This document shows positions 31,895-42,403 of a stretch of 64,000 bases of DNA, in pieces (the stretch's first letter is position 1; every line of letters begins with the position of its first letter). A program made the position numbers and the translations under genes. Origin of the DNA: Metellina segmentata (lineage: Eukaryota > Arthropoda > Arachnida > Araneae > Tetragnathidae); NCBI GenBank assembly GCA_947359465.1, contig OX375879.1, positions 18,004,298 to 18,068,297 of the forward strand, written 5' to 3'. The notes under the pieces were generated by a model that saw only the letters and a program-made list of their open reading frames with translations, made no database searches and was not told where the DNA came from.

Positions 31895-32540
31895 CAAGTT
31901 CGAAGATATAATATTTAGAAATGTTTTCAATTTTGACTCCCATTTTAAGAGGGTGTTTTAAGAGATTATTAACATCAATATCTACAAGGATAGCAATCAT
32001 AGTAGGAGTTGTTCGGATAAGGTGAGATTACAATTCATTAAATATTTTAAAGTTTTTCCGCAAAAGGTTCGCAATATATCGAAATTCTAAAGTGGTGGGC
32101 GAACTTCGGGCCAGTGTGTCTTTTCGGCTGTTTGAAGTGAGGACTGCGTAAGTGGTGTCATTCGAAAGCTACCAAATTAGGCTACTATTTCAGGCATTTA
32201 ATCAATTAACACAACCTTTTACATTAATATCAAATTGCGCTTTAATCGTTCAGACTAAAATTGTATAACAATCACACACTAAACAACCATTCCAAACTTC
32301 CTATGTCTGCTTCATTTGTCCCACAATCCAGCATCAAGCCCGAATATTTGCACTAAAATGACAGTTTGTGTCCTCGACACAGCCAACAAATTTGTTTAGT
32401 GCTTCGGCCAGTTGGGTGTTATAAGCATTCCGCTAGCAGTTCAAGTGGTTCATGCATAGAAGTGAACCCGAATTGGGGATAGCGTCATTTCTTTTTTTTG
32501 AAATCACCTTTGATCACAATTATACTCTATAACGAAAAAC
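31895..32540. other. Intergenic sequence
   Basis: Nothing recognised. Confidence 0.35.
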
Positions 32541-32674
32541 CGACGCACCAAGAAAGTGCAGAATTACAGTAATGCGGGGTTCGATCAACTTTTATCGGCG
32601 CAGCTTGTGGACGTATAGCCTTTAGTGACGAGTCCCGTTTCCAACTGTGTCCTGACGACAACCGCAGACGTGTG
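32541..32674 (+). pseudogene. Tc1 transposase fragment, first catalytic motif
   Basis: In one frame after a TAA at 32570-32572: IAFSDESRFQLCPDDNRRRV, the highly conserved first-D block of Tc1 transposases. It homes to the start of 30240-30850. It runs in frame into the next feature. The remaining Tc1 C-terminal part reappears at 33515-33960, so the Tc1 copy is split. Confidence 0.85.
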
Positions 32675-33472
32675 ATCCACTGCAAACAAAATGATAAACG
32701 CGTTGATTTAAATCTTAAGAAAGCGAAAAAACGCAATGTGCATCGTCTTTCTCCAAAGCATATCGCTGAACGCAGGACACGCTGCCGAATTCTATATGAG
32801 AAACACTTATCCAACGAAAAATGGGAAAAAATTGTCACAATAGATGAATCATGGGTGTATTTAAATGATTGCAGCAAAAAAAGAGCCATTTATTGTCATA
32901 AAAGGGGAGAAAAAAATTTAAGTACATGGTTCACAGAATCGAAAGAAAGTTTTTCTAAGGGATTCATGAGTGTTGCTGGTTTTTCATATAATGGCAAGTT
33001 AAAAATAAAGAGAGTGGAAAAAAATGTCAAGATTAACTCCAAATACTACCAGGAACATATTTTATCGCCCATTTTTCTGAAGGAAATACCATCGCTTTAC
33101 CCACAGTGTCATCCATCTGTGGAACTCCATCCAGACAAAGCTAGCAGTCACACATCAAAATCCACTGTAAATTTCCTAAAAGAAATGCAACAAAAAACCG
33201 GTATCAAGGTCATACCCTTCACTGATATCCCTACTAAATCTCCCGATGTATCACCTATGGATTTTTGTGCTTTCGGACTTTTAAAATCTGCACTATCCAA
33301 ACGTCGTCCCACAACCCTTACAGGACTCTGGAAAGCTGTTCAGGAGGAATGGGATAGAATACCTCTTCTGACACTTCAAAAGGCATTATTATCCAGGAAA
33401 TTACGGTGTCGAAAAATAGTTCAGAAAAAGGGCTATCAAATAGAACATTTAAAACACAAGAATTTTATATAA
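32573..33472 (+). CDS. Chimeric frame: Tc1 fragment fused to DD41D-type transposase
   Basis: One open frame of about 299 codons. The first ~34 codons are Tc1-derived (SDESRFQLCPDDNRRRV). From 32675 onward it is a different mariner-group transposase: KIVTIDESWVYLND (first D), VELHPDKASSHTSKS (second D), TKSPDVSPMDFCAFGLLKSA (third D, 41 residues after the second), and the C-terminal KLRCRKIVQKKGYQIEHL. The mariner-group part lacks its own N-terminal helix-turn-helix DNA-binding region. The first non-ATG start candidate is GTG at 32672; no ATG precedes the catalytic core in frame. No stop or frameshift interrupts the catalytic part. Probably a TE relic; the fusion may be accidental. Confidence 0.75.
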   Translation, partial: CGVRSTFIGAACGRIAFSDESRFQLCPDDNRRRVIHCKQNDKRVDLNLKKAKKRNVHRLSPKHIAERRTRCRILYEKHLSNEKWEKIVTIDESWVYLNDCSKKRAIYCHKRGEKNLSTWFTESKESFSKGFMSVAGFSYNGKLKIKRVEKNVKINSKYYQEHILSPIFLKEIPSLYPQCHPSVELHPDKASSHTSKSTVNFLKEMQQKTGIKVIPFTDIPTKSPDVSPMDFCAFGLLKSALSKRRPTTLTGLWKAVQEEWDRIPLLTLQKALLSRKLRCRKIVQKKGYQIEHLKHKNFI

Positions 33473-33514
33473 TTTTGTTTTGTGAGTACAATATACACTG
33501 TCTAAAAAATGTGC

Positions 33515-33960
33515 GAACAGCCTCTGTAGTCTGGGGTGTCATCTTTGATATCAGGACCCCTTTGGAGGTAATTTTTGGCTTACTTATAGTTCATCGGTTC
33601 GTAGACGACATTCTTCGACCGGTTGTCTTACCGTTCCTTTCACGACAAACCGGACTTACTTTTCAAAAAGATAATGCCGGCCGCACATGGCACGTGTTGC
33701 TATAAATTATCTTCAGGCTTTCACAACACTTCCTTGGCGTGCTAGGTTTCCTGATCTCTCTCCCATAGAGCACATTTGAAACGTTATGGAAAGGCAATTG
33801 CAATCATCTTGGAATGTTGACCATTTAGTCCGACATTTGGAGGCGGCCAGAAATTCCGTAGGACGCCATCCGGGAACTTTTTCAGTCTGTGCCACGCCGG
33901 GTAATGCATCAAGGCCAGTGGTGGAACAACGCCTTATTGACTTCCTCCCTTTGTAACAGT
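33515..33960 (+). pseudogene. Tc1 transposase C-terminal part, broken
   Basis: In one frame VVWGVIFDIRTPLEVIFGLL, HRFVDDILRPVVLPFLSRQT and GLTFQKDNAG (second catalytic D). In another frame come 'LPWRARFPDLSPIEH' (third catalytic E in PIEH) and a C-terminal region. It joins to the Tc1 block at 32541-32674 once the intervening DD41D-type sequence is removed, except for about 24 codons that are missing at the junction. Confidence 0.82.
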
Positions 33961-35292
33961 CAAACTCTGAAATAAATTATTGAATTGTTCTGAAATTTTA
34001 ACCATTTCTTTTTCTATTTACGTTCGTCACATTCACCGATTTTTAGCGTAATCGGACTACTCTTTCTTGGTACGTCGATTTTTTTTGTTATGGAGTGTAC
34101 ATATACCAGATACGAAGAGCTACAAAGTCTGTGATGATAGTATGATCTCAATCTAAAATATGCACTTCCTACCATTACTCTGCTGTATATGAGGCGTTCA
34201 GAACTCGAAGGGATTACGTTCATTCAAGTTTCTTCTCGTGGGTACTTTTTCTATTTGCCGGAACTTTCTTCTGCCATCTCGAGAACCAAACGAAATAGGG
34301 ACTTGATTCAGAGATACACCGAAAAGATTCAACTTAAAAGAGTTCGGGTATGTGATTATCACAGTTTTTACCTCAAGGTGGACGATCCACTCTTGTTTTG
34401 ACCGCCTCTTATACTGTTATAACGAACGTTATAGTTAAAATAAGGATACGTTGTTCATGTATGAAATCATTTGTTGCTTTTGATTCACTTGAACGTGTTG
34501 TTTGTTCGTGATTAAATCTCAATTTCCTTATTTACAGGAGACGATTTTAGTAGAAATTTTCTGAGGTAGTATATATAAGAAGGTATCCAGGTGCAGAATT
34601 ATATTCAGTGTTCTTCAACACTAGCAATTGCAATTTTTCTGCAGGTATTTTGTCCAAATTTTGAAAACTGCTGTGAAATAAAAAACAGACGTAAAACACA
34701 ATTATCGGCTCAATATGTATTACATATTTATAATAAAACACACGTCACAATTAATTAACTTACTTTATTTAAAACCCAGAAATACTTTCAGAATTTGCAA
34801 TTCTGTCGATCACTTTTGAAGTTAAATATTATGTCATTGACCTAGAATATGTGTTACTTATAAAGTGTTTGTGGTCATTTGGGCGGTGTAGTGAGGTTGC
34901 TCTGTAGCTAGAGAAGGAAAAAAGATGTGACAACGAGCGCGCTTTGCACTGCAGAACATCGTAACTAATGATTGAAACAAGAACAGGCCAAAATTTTGAT
35001 AAAATTAATGCAAAATTGTTCTGAAAAGAGTGTTCTGCGATGTACGTCGCAGTTCTAAGTACTTTCTGCCCCCGGGCGCTGGCAGAACAATTACTTATTT
35101 AACAATAGGCAGGAAGGTATTTCGGAAGAGTATCGTGGGTTTGGTTGAATCTTCTTGGATCCAGTTTCCCATCCCTTTCGAATAACATTGATGCTTAAAA
35201 TGGCATCAAGTTTAGTGATGTTTTCGATTGATATTTGACACGCGACTGTATTTAGTTTAACATGCGTAATTAATCCAATGATTATAGTCCTT
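33961..35292. other. AT-rich intergenic sequence
   Basis: A 70-codon frame at 34189-34401 has no motif. Nothing else recognised. Confidence 0.35.
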
Positions 35293-35356
35293 TATTGGAT
35301 TCGAACTCGCAACCCTCCTGTTGTTAATCTGTCACTCTTCAAACCAGGCTACTACC
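35293..35356 (-). repeat. SINE head-B fragment
   Basis: Minus-strand tRNA-like head only: 'attggattcgaactcgcaac', 'ctgtcactcttcaaaccagg'. Confidence 0.65.
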
Positions 35357-35510
35357 CTCATGCCCCCTCCACCACCAGGTCGTGCCAAACTGCAGTCATC
35401 CCTGAATTACTTCCAACTAGTTTTGACCATCTTAATCAATCGAATCTGTCCTAGAAATATTTAAACCAAAGCATGTGGTTATTCGTTATGAGGCCGCGTT
35501 ATCCCTGTTC

Positions 35511-35790
35511 GATGAGTAGCATATTAACAACCGGACGGTTTCGAGTTCAAATTCAACACAGACCATCTTAGACAAAGAGGGCTGGTGCACGTTAAACCTG
35601 TAGTGATCACCAATATCATCACGTTGACGTGCTGAGCAAGTTTGTAGACTGGGGTGCTAGCCTCGTCATCTAACCGTGCATAAAAATGTCACATTGTTTT
35701 CAGATCTTTTCACCCGTGATTGATCCCAGCTCGTCGCCAACAGCCCGGTCGTGGTGTTCCATTGCGACGACAGTTAAAATACCATCCTAT
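35511..35790 (+). mobile_element. SINE, head B, diverged
   Basis: 'gatgagtagcatattaacaa' and B box 'gagttcaaattca', then 'gctggtgcacgttaaacctg', 'ctcgtcatctaaccgtgcat', 'ttgatcccagctcgtcgcca', tail 'cagttaaaatacc'. A Tc1 terminal repeat begins two bases later. Confidence 0.75.
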
Positions 35791-35812
35791 CTACACTACC
35801 CTACAGTAATGG

Positions 35813-36320
35813 ACCGAACGCTAGCGGATTTGCATAAAATCCCTCTACTTATTGGGGGTGTTTTTTGTGGTATGGCCTGGGACCTTTGCATATTGTTCCT
35901 GGTCAATTGAACGCCGACGACTGCACAAACTTTTTGTACAATAGGGTTCTTCCTACGCTTTGGCAATTTTATGGAATGGACGAATGTTATTTCCAGGAAG
36001 GAAGACAACGCTATAAGTCATGTTGCAGCCTCTGTCAAGCAGTGGTATCGAGACACGAATGTAAAAAGGTTCCCTGGTCTGCTCAACCTAAACCATATAC
36101 CTAACCATATAGAGTCCCAACCTAAACCATATAGAACATGTGTGGGACGCGTTAGAGCGACGCTTACGGACCAGGGAACCACGTCCGAAATCTACAGCTG
36201 AGCTGGCGACATTGTTGCTGCAGGAATGGACACAAATACAAATAGTTGTGTATCAAAACCTTGTTCGAAGTTTGCCCAGATGGGTTTCTAGAGTAATTGC
36301 AACAAAAGTGGGGGGGGGAC
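35813..36320 (+). pseudogene. Tc1 transposase C-terminal half, frameshifted
   Basis: GGVFCGMAWDLCILFLVN, FYGMDECYFQE, 'ISHVAASVKQWYRDTNVKR' and MWDALERRLRTREPRPKSTA occur in different frames. A short duplication containing 'aaccatata' around 36100-36130 adds to the disruption. Not coding. Confidence 0.82.
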
Positions 36321-36338
36321 CATTTCATTATAAAAGCA

Positions 36339-36990
36339 TCTATATATATAATTCTCTTACGTGGCACGCAAAAAAGACGTTATTTGTAATCGCGTTTTGG
36401 CAACACTGTACGATTGTTTGTTTATCGCGAAGTCTCGCGCATCGATTGAATTTATAGCGTTATCGGATGAAATTTTATTGGAAAAAAAAAAAGGAAATTT
36501 TAATGAGCTGTTGCAGTTAGTTTATAATAGAAATCAAAGAAAGCGGAGGATCTTTTCAGGGCCATTTAAAAAACGGTCCTTTTCAGGGCCAACAATTATA
36601 GTTCAACAAGACGCTTGCACTACAACTTTCGGCAACAAACTCAATGAAAAAGTGTGGGTCGTTTGAGTGCTGGGAAAATGTACATACAAACAACATGCTG
36701 GGTACTCAATTTCCAAAGCAACGCTCACATTTCGAGTCAAAATTTGCACAAAATTTTCATCTGAATTCTGATTTTAGAGATACTGTATATATTTTTCTGT
36801 AATACAGCAAATTTAGATTTGAAAAACTTTTTTTTGGTAACACATTTTGTAAACAATCCCTTCTGCTAGGACACATGTCTTCATTGAGGCGAGCGAAGCG
36901 AGCATAGGTTCGCGCAGCGAACCAATGAGGATTGCGAAGCAATCCTCCGGGGGTTGGCGAGCGTTAGCGAGCAGGGTGCAGGCCCCCTAG
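36339..36990 (+). mobile_element. Helitron, 652 bp, both ends present
   Basis: Begins TC (TCTATATATATAATTCTC) and ends CTAG, inserted between A (36338) and T (36991), as Helitrons do, with no target duplication. Near the 3' end are self-complementary words: gaggcgagcgaagcgagc, ttcgcgcagcgaacc, ggattgcgaagcaatcc, ggcgagcgttagcgagc. The interior matches the remnant at 18260-18650. No Rep/helicase frame; non-autonomous. Confidence 0.85.
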
Positions 36991-37051
36991 TGTATTATAT
37001 CCCTTATATAATCACATATTGCTGTCCGGTCCATTGTTGAAGGGTAGTGTA

Positions 37052-39344
37052 TTTACTATTTAGTCTTTATGTGTGTTAAGAGCTAAGAGGGTTAATGAAA
37101 TTTTTATTTATACCGATAATAGTTTTTCTCTATTTCTAATTACACGAGAAATATTTCAAGGACACGAGATCCATGAATCCTTACCCCGAACACTTGCCTG
37201 ACCACACGCACCACAAAAAGCATCGTATTTGCTGATACATGAAAATTCGGAACCTTGCTCTGTTTGAGGTTAAAGTGGCAAAGATGAATTTGCGAGTGAA
37301 TATAAATTAATTTCGAGAAAACACGCTTCTCTTCGCTTCCCCCAGACTCTCACCTATCACCCAATTTAATTCCGGCGGGACATTAGCGTAACGCTAGCAA
37401 AATAAAAACACACAAAAAGGCAAGAGGAAGAAAGCCGACGATTTTGGGTTGAAAAAACCTCTCTCACTTCATTTGGTGACATTTAATTTTGCGTGGACGC
37501 GGAAGGAAAAAAACTGTTTCCAGCAGGGTAAATGGAAGCACGAAATAAAATAAAACTCCGTGTCACGAAGAGCAATTAATTGTCCAAAGTGGACGTTAGA
37601 GAACCTGTTAAACCGTTTACATCTTCGTCATGCTTTTAAAATGAGAATTAAAAAAGTTTCGGACTATCCGGTTTCTGCAGGATGGCGTTAAATGTTTTAT
37701 GCTAAAAGGGTCGTGTTTCTCTGCTGCAGTAAAACCTCGATCACGTGTCAGGTTTCTCGGTTCTTTTCGTTGTTCTTGGCAAAGTGAACGTTTGACAAAT
37801 GAAAATTAATACACTAGCGATAATTTTCAACTCTACTTTGCCGTCATCTTAAAGCTCTTTGTGCGTTGAAATGCTTTCAGAGGTATTAACCATCCTAATT
37901 TGGTATAGAAAATCAGGTTTAGGGATTTCGAGAATGGTTGTTCAACTATGTTTTAATACTTTAACTGTATCGATTTGATTACTAAACATAATGATGCTTA
38001 CTTGTAGGGTAAATTTAATTTTAAAATATGCGAAATGTTCAGAAACATTTATTTTTTGGTATAATTTTAAATTAGGTAATTTTTTTAGTGAAATGTTAAT
38101 TTTTTTACAATGTATAAAGTGTAAAGCTGTTCAAAAATAATTTAGTGTAAAATATTAAATTGAAGGAAACCATATTAGGAGAGAGAGAGAGAGAGATTTG
38201 GGGATTATTAAATTTTTTTTTATTGCACAAACATTTATTATGAAATGAATTCTGTAAAGAATATACCTTTAAGTACTACTAAATATTTATATCCAATATA
38301 TCGTCGACTCTTAAAGCAGAAACTCATTATCTGATGCAAAAATAATTTTACTGTAAAAAAAGACTAGTAGTTTTACATCAGAAAAATCACAAGCATTTCG
38401 ATATGTTGTGGTTTTTTACACAATATGGCAATGTATTTAACCGATAAAATATCAATTGCAAATAAGAATTTAGTGTCTGAAAATATGTCAGTTATTGAGT
38501 TTCTTTTCCGATTTACTATGTATTAAATACACGATATTTGTTGTTACATAAAATCTAAAAAAATACGAGTCGCTTATGAATCGGGCTTGTTACATTAAAT
38601 TTGAGCGAATGAGTCAACATTAAGTTTTTTTATTTTAAGATTACAACGGAGACTTGGTCAAAAGATTCTGTATTATATTTACTTTTATTAAATGAATTGC
38701 TATTTTACATTTGATTAGTGTAAATCCAGGTAACTAAATTGAAAACTGGCTAGTGAGACAATTAGTCTGATTTAGAGTGTTAGGAGTGATTTAGAGTGAG
38801 AGGATATGAGTATATTTAGAAAATATAGGAAACTTTTTGTATCCCATACCTAATTAAAATATACGTTTTTGACATTACTAAAAGGAGTTGGATGGTAGAA
38901 TAACGACAATGCCAATGTATGTAATTTCTATTACCTTTTTTAGAATGTTGTGAAGGTACCGATATGAAATCTGTTTCTTTAGAGTACGTTTACTTATTGC
39001 AGAAATGAGGATTAATATTTACTCTGCAACATTCAAAATATTTCTGTAAAATTAACTGGGAAAAAATACAACAAATACGAATCTCGTAGTTAACTCCACA
39101 ACAACCAATCGATTATAATTCTGTAGTGAAGCACTTCCAACCATGCAGAAGTTATGATGTATAGTTCAAGCAATGGTTATGTAATAATAAGATCGGCTAT
39201 TAATAAATAAATGAATGATTTATTGGAATGACTCAGTACGCTTGAATAGTCGAGATTAGTTTGGATGATTTAATGCGTTGTACTAATTCAAGAACATGAA
39301 GAAAGATAAATGAAATCAACATCTGACACTCTTCTATCGTATCA
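37052..39344. other. AT-rich intergenic sequence
   Basis: Nothing coding recognised. A short GA repeat lies at about 38179-38196. Confidence 0.4.
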
Positions 39345-39497
39345 GGGTCCATCCACCGCGCTAGCTAATTGCAAGTTCAATTCCACCTTGGGCCTATTTC
39401 TCTCTTGTATTCGTAAAACGTTCCTTGTGATGTATGTTTTGAGTTTGTTGCGGCTTGTTCAAATAGTCCTTGAGCCATAAAACCCAATCAACCAAAT
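39345..39497 (+). repeat. SINE-like repeat, body 3
   Basis: tRNA-like B box 'gttcaattcca' at about 39377, followed by 'cgttccttgtgatgtatgtt' and the tail 'gagccataaaacccaatcaa'. The tail matches those near 8770 and 45820. Confidence 0.55.
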
Positions 39498-40155
39498 ATC
39501 GTTATTCACTATTTAAATATCCGCATACTATATGCTTTTAAATTCGAAAGGGTCGCAATTATTACTAACACGTAAAACACTTAAACGTGATTTAGCATAG
39601 CCGAATTTCGAGATGACTGTCATGTATCTAACTTTAGGGACTGGCAATGAAAATGGATGGTCTGTCCAAAGATTGTTCAATGGTAGCTTTCCCCAATAGA
39701 CGCATTTCTCCCAAATTTCGCCCCTACCTTCCATTTGTGGAGTGCTTAAACTTCTTGGCCAACCCGCTTTATGCCTGCAGATGTGAAATTTTCTGGTTTC
39801 GTTGAGCTGGGCCAGTATTAAAAACTCCTAGAAATGACTCATGAAGATGATATAAAATGAGGAAAACAATTTCGGGTGTGGAAAATGACCTTTATCGTCA
39901 GGAGAAGAGTAAACAAAAGAAAACTCGAGTTTGTGTGTGCGGATATCTTACTTTCATTGTGTTACTATAACTCCTCATTTAACTCCTTTCAGGTCAGTTT
40001 GCCCTTTCCGGCAAAGCAAGGGAAGCTAATGTGCTTAAACTCGAGTTTCTCTCTTGTTTAATGCGTTTATGTGTCACACGACGTAATGCTTAGAAACGGG
40101 ATTGCATAAGATCTATCGTTGGGTCTCGTCCTGAGATTTGATTTAGTTCTTTATA
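39498..40155. other. Intergenic sequence
   Basis: A 68-codon minus-strand frame at 39528-39734 has no motif. Nothing else recognised. Confidence 0.35.
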
Positions 40156-40730
40156 CAGGGTGATTCTACGGTAATGGGGAAAACTTGGAGGGGTGTTACA
40201 ACTTACTAAAACATACATTTTTCGTATAGGAATGTAGGGTTGGAAGTGAAATGGTTGCCCGCAATTACCTGGATTTCAGTGTTTCGGGGCGATGGATTGG
40301 GCATGGTGGACCGGTCCGATGGCCAAATTTATTGAGCATCGATTACTTCTTATGGGGGCATCTAAAGACCATCATTTATGGGACTCCAGTTGACTCAATT
40401 GAAGACTTCGTTGCTCGACTATCCATTGCGGCTGCAAGCGTGCGCGAAATGTCTGGCATCTTTGGAACTGTTCGCCAATCACTCCTTCGACACTACCAAG
40501 CATGTATTACTGTTGGTGGTCGCAATTTTTAACAGTTATTGCAAACATTACTGCAAAGAAACACTTTGCAATAATGTTGCAAATAAACAATGTTTTTCTG
40601 TTCATGTCTCATATTTTGTGTTCGTGCCTCCACGCGTCACTTCCGACCCTACATTCCTATACGAAAAATGTATGTTTTAGTAAGCTGTACCACTCCTCCA
40701 TGTTTATTCCATGACCTTAGAATCACCCTG
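40156..40730 (+). mobile_element. Deletion derivative of a mariner-like element
   Basis: 575 bp bounded by TA, with TIRs of about 95 bp: left CAGGGTGATTCTACGGTAAT, right (minus strand) CAGGGTGATTCTAAGGTCAT. The interior is only the C-terminal part of a transposase related to that at 16347-17423. The outer TIR differs from the 16.2-kb element, but an inner block (TATAGGAATGTA then AGTGACGCG) is shared. Confidence 0.88.
40251..40532 (+). pseudogene. mariner-like transposase C-terminal remnant
   Basis: VARNYLDFSVSGRWIGHGGP, LLSIDYFLWGHLKTIIYGTP and ending VGGRNF correspond to the region from just after the second catalytic D to the C-terminus of the 16.3-kb transposase. The third D (SIDYF) is present and the first two are gone with the deletion. 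The frame opens by chance in the TIR. Confidence 0.85.
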
Positions 40731-40864
40731 TATAAGTGGCTCTATAAGTTGCGAAAAAGGGTTATACTTCAAAAGCGATTTTCTAATCAACTCAGTGACA
40801 TTGTTGGTTTCATTTTGGTCACTGATTTTCATTATAATATTGTAATTAAACCGTCTGTTGGCTA

Positions 40865-40995
40865 ATGTGCCCGTCTTGGAATCTGCGAGGGTCACTTCAC
40901 TACGGCGTTAGTTCCTTTAAATTTTTTTTCGAGCTTGGAGACAACTATTGGTTGAAAGAATCCCAGTAAAGATTTTATTGTGTGTAGAAGAGAAG
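40865..40995 (+). repeat. Dispersed repeat, copy 1
   Basis: 'taatgtgcccgtcttggaat', 'gagcttggagacaactattg' and 'gaaagaatcccagtaaag' correspond in order to 51487-51590. Confidence 0.5.
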
Positions 40996-42048
40996 GCAAG
41001 AATGGTTAGAAGTTATACAGGAAAGACTGCAGATTGGAAACGGATGTAGGGTTTTGTGAACTTCTGATATGATTTATGCTATTTATTTCTTTGTATTTTG
41101 CTGCTTCGTGTATTTTAGTTCTTTTTTGGTCCATTTACTGGTTTTTAGATAATTTTCACCAAATCCTGTAATTGTCGTACCGATCTTTGACGATCGTAAC
41201 ACCAGGATGCTCTGTTAACCGATGGAGAAAAGCAAACGGATGATTCGCTCAATGCTTCAACGAGTTCCCCATTCTGCTATTTAAAAGGAAATATAAACAA
41301 TTTAAGTTCGGTGTTTGAGTGCCATTGTATTCTGACAAGCTAGAATATTTCGGTCTCCCGAAACAATGAATTTACTCAAGAAAAGAAATTGAAAAGTAAA
41401 TCTTGGTAGTGAAAGTAAATATTTTTCATGCGTTGACTTAAAAAAGTTCCAGTAAATCAAAAATGAAACAATGAAAAACTTGTATGAAAAGAATATAAAG
41501 AATTACATCGAACAGCAGAAGATTAAAAGACAAGTAAGGAAATCCCGTTCCAATCTTTCCACCAAAAGCGTTTCTTTTTTTCTTTGTAAGAGAGAAAGAT
41601 ATAAGATTTACGAAAGTCCAATGGAGTTTTTTAGCCTCTTGTACTAAAATAAAAAGGCTGTTTCTGCTTGTCCTACCGAAAATAAGATACTTGGTGTTTG
41701 ATTTATATATAATTTTCGGAAAATCACTTCAATTCTTTTCCATCCCTAAGTAAAAGGAATAAAGAGAGAGAAACAATCGCATGCAAAAACACTTGATTGC
41801 TAAATTTAGAATAAAATCGATACTTTTGATACTTTTTTTCATTTCATAGATTATGTAGTCATAATACTTGTCTAATATCAAATGCGTTTGACGGCGTGCT
41901 TACTACAAATAAAAAAAAACGTCGTATCCATACGCTACTACATTTTTGATGCACACTACTGCTAGTTATTTTTACGTCCATAGATGTGTGTTTGTTTTTG
42001 CCATTTTGTTTACCGTTAAATCTTTATTCTAAGTTCCCGAATTAACTT
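40996..42048. other. AT-rich intergenic sequence
   Basis: Nothing recognised. Confidence 0.35.
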
Positions 42049-42403
42049 CAATCGGTCTTGTGGTTAAGGTGTTAGCCTCTAGATTCGAAGGTTCCTAGAT
42101 CAAATTCGGGTCAGTGCATGGATATTTGTAAGCGTATGATGTAGAGGTGGCCGGTGCACCTTAAATCTGTCGTGGCCGAAAGTCAACACGTTCGGTTGGC
42201 GTGGACGTTTGGAGAGCGGGTGATGGTTTGGTGGAGAGTTGGGGTTTGGGGGTGCCAGCTCAGGTGTTTCCTCGTCTTGTGACCGTGGCTCAAAATGACA
42301 TGGTGTTGTTCTCTGATCTTTCCTTTAGGGAATTGATCCCCGACCGTCTTCAATAGCCCATTGTGTTGATTCAGTATGCAACGTTTATTATTAACTACCT
42401 ACC
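42049..42403 (+). mobile_element. SINE, head A, with a small internal duplication
   Basis: Head A ('tgtggttaaggtgttagcct'), 'catggatatttgtaagcgta', 'taaatctgtcgtggccgaaa', tail 'aacgtttattattaacta'. Around 42205-42250 the 'tggagag' part of the body occurs twice with extra G-rich sequence between. Confidence 0.78.

Larger units (their letters stand above)
35792..37051 (+). mobile_element. Deleted Tc1-type transposon with an inserted Helitron
   Basis: Left TIR TACACTACCCTACAGTAATG at 35792; right TIR 'cattgttgaagggtagtgta' ending 37051. It is about 608 bp without the 652-bp Helitron at 36339-36990. As in 19289-19852, the left TIR runs straight into mid-transposase (MDRTLADLHK.. then GGVFCGMAWDLC), so both copies share one deletion form. 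Confidence 0.87.
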
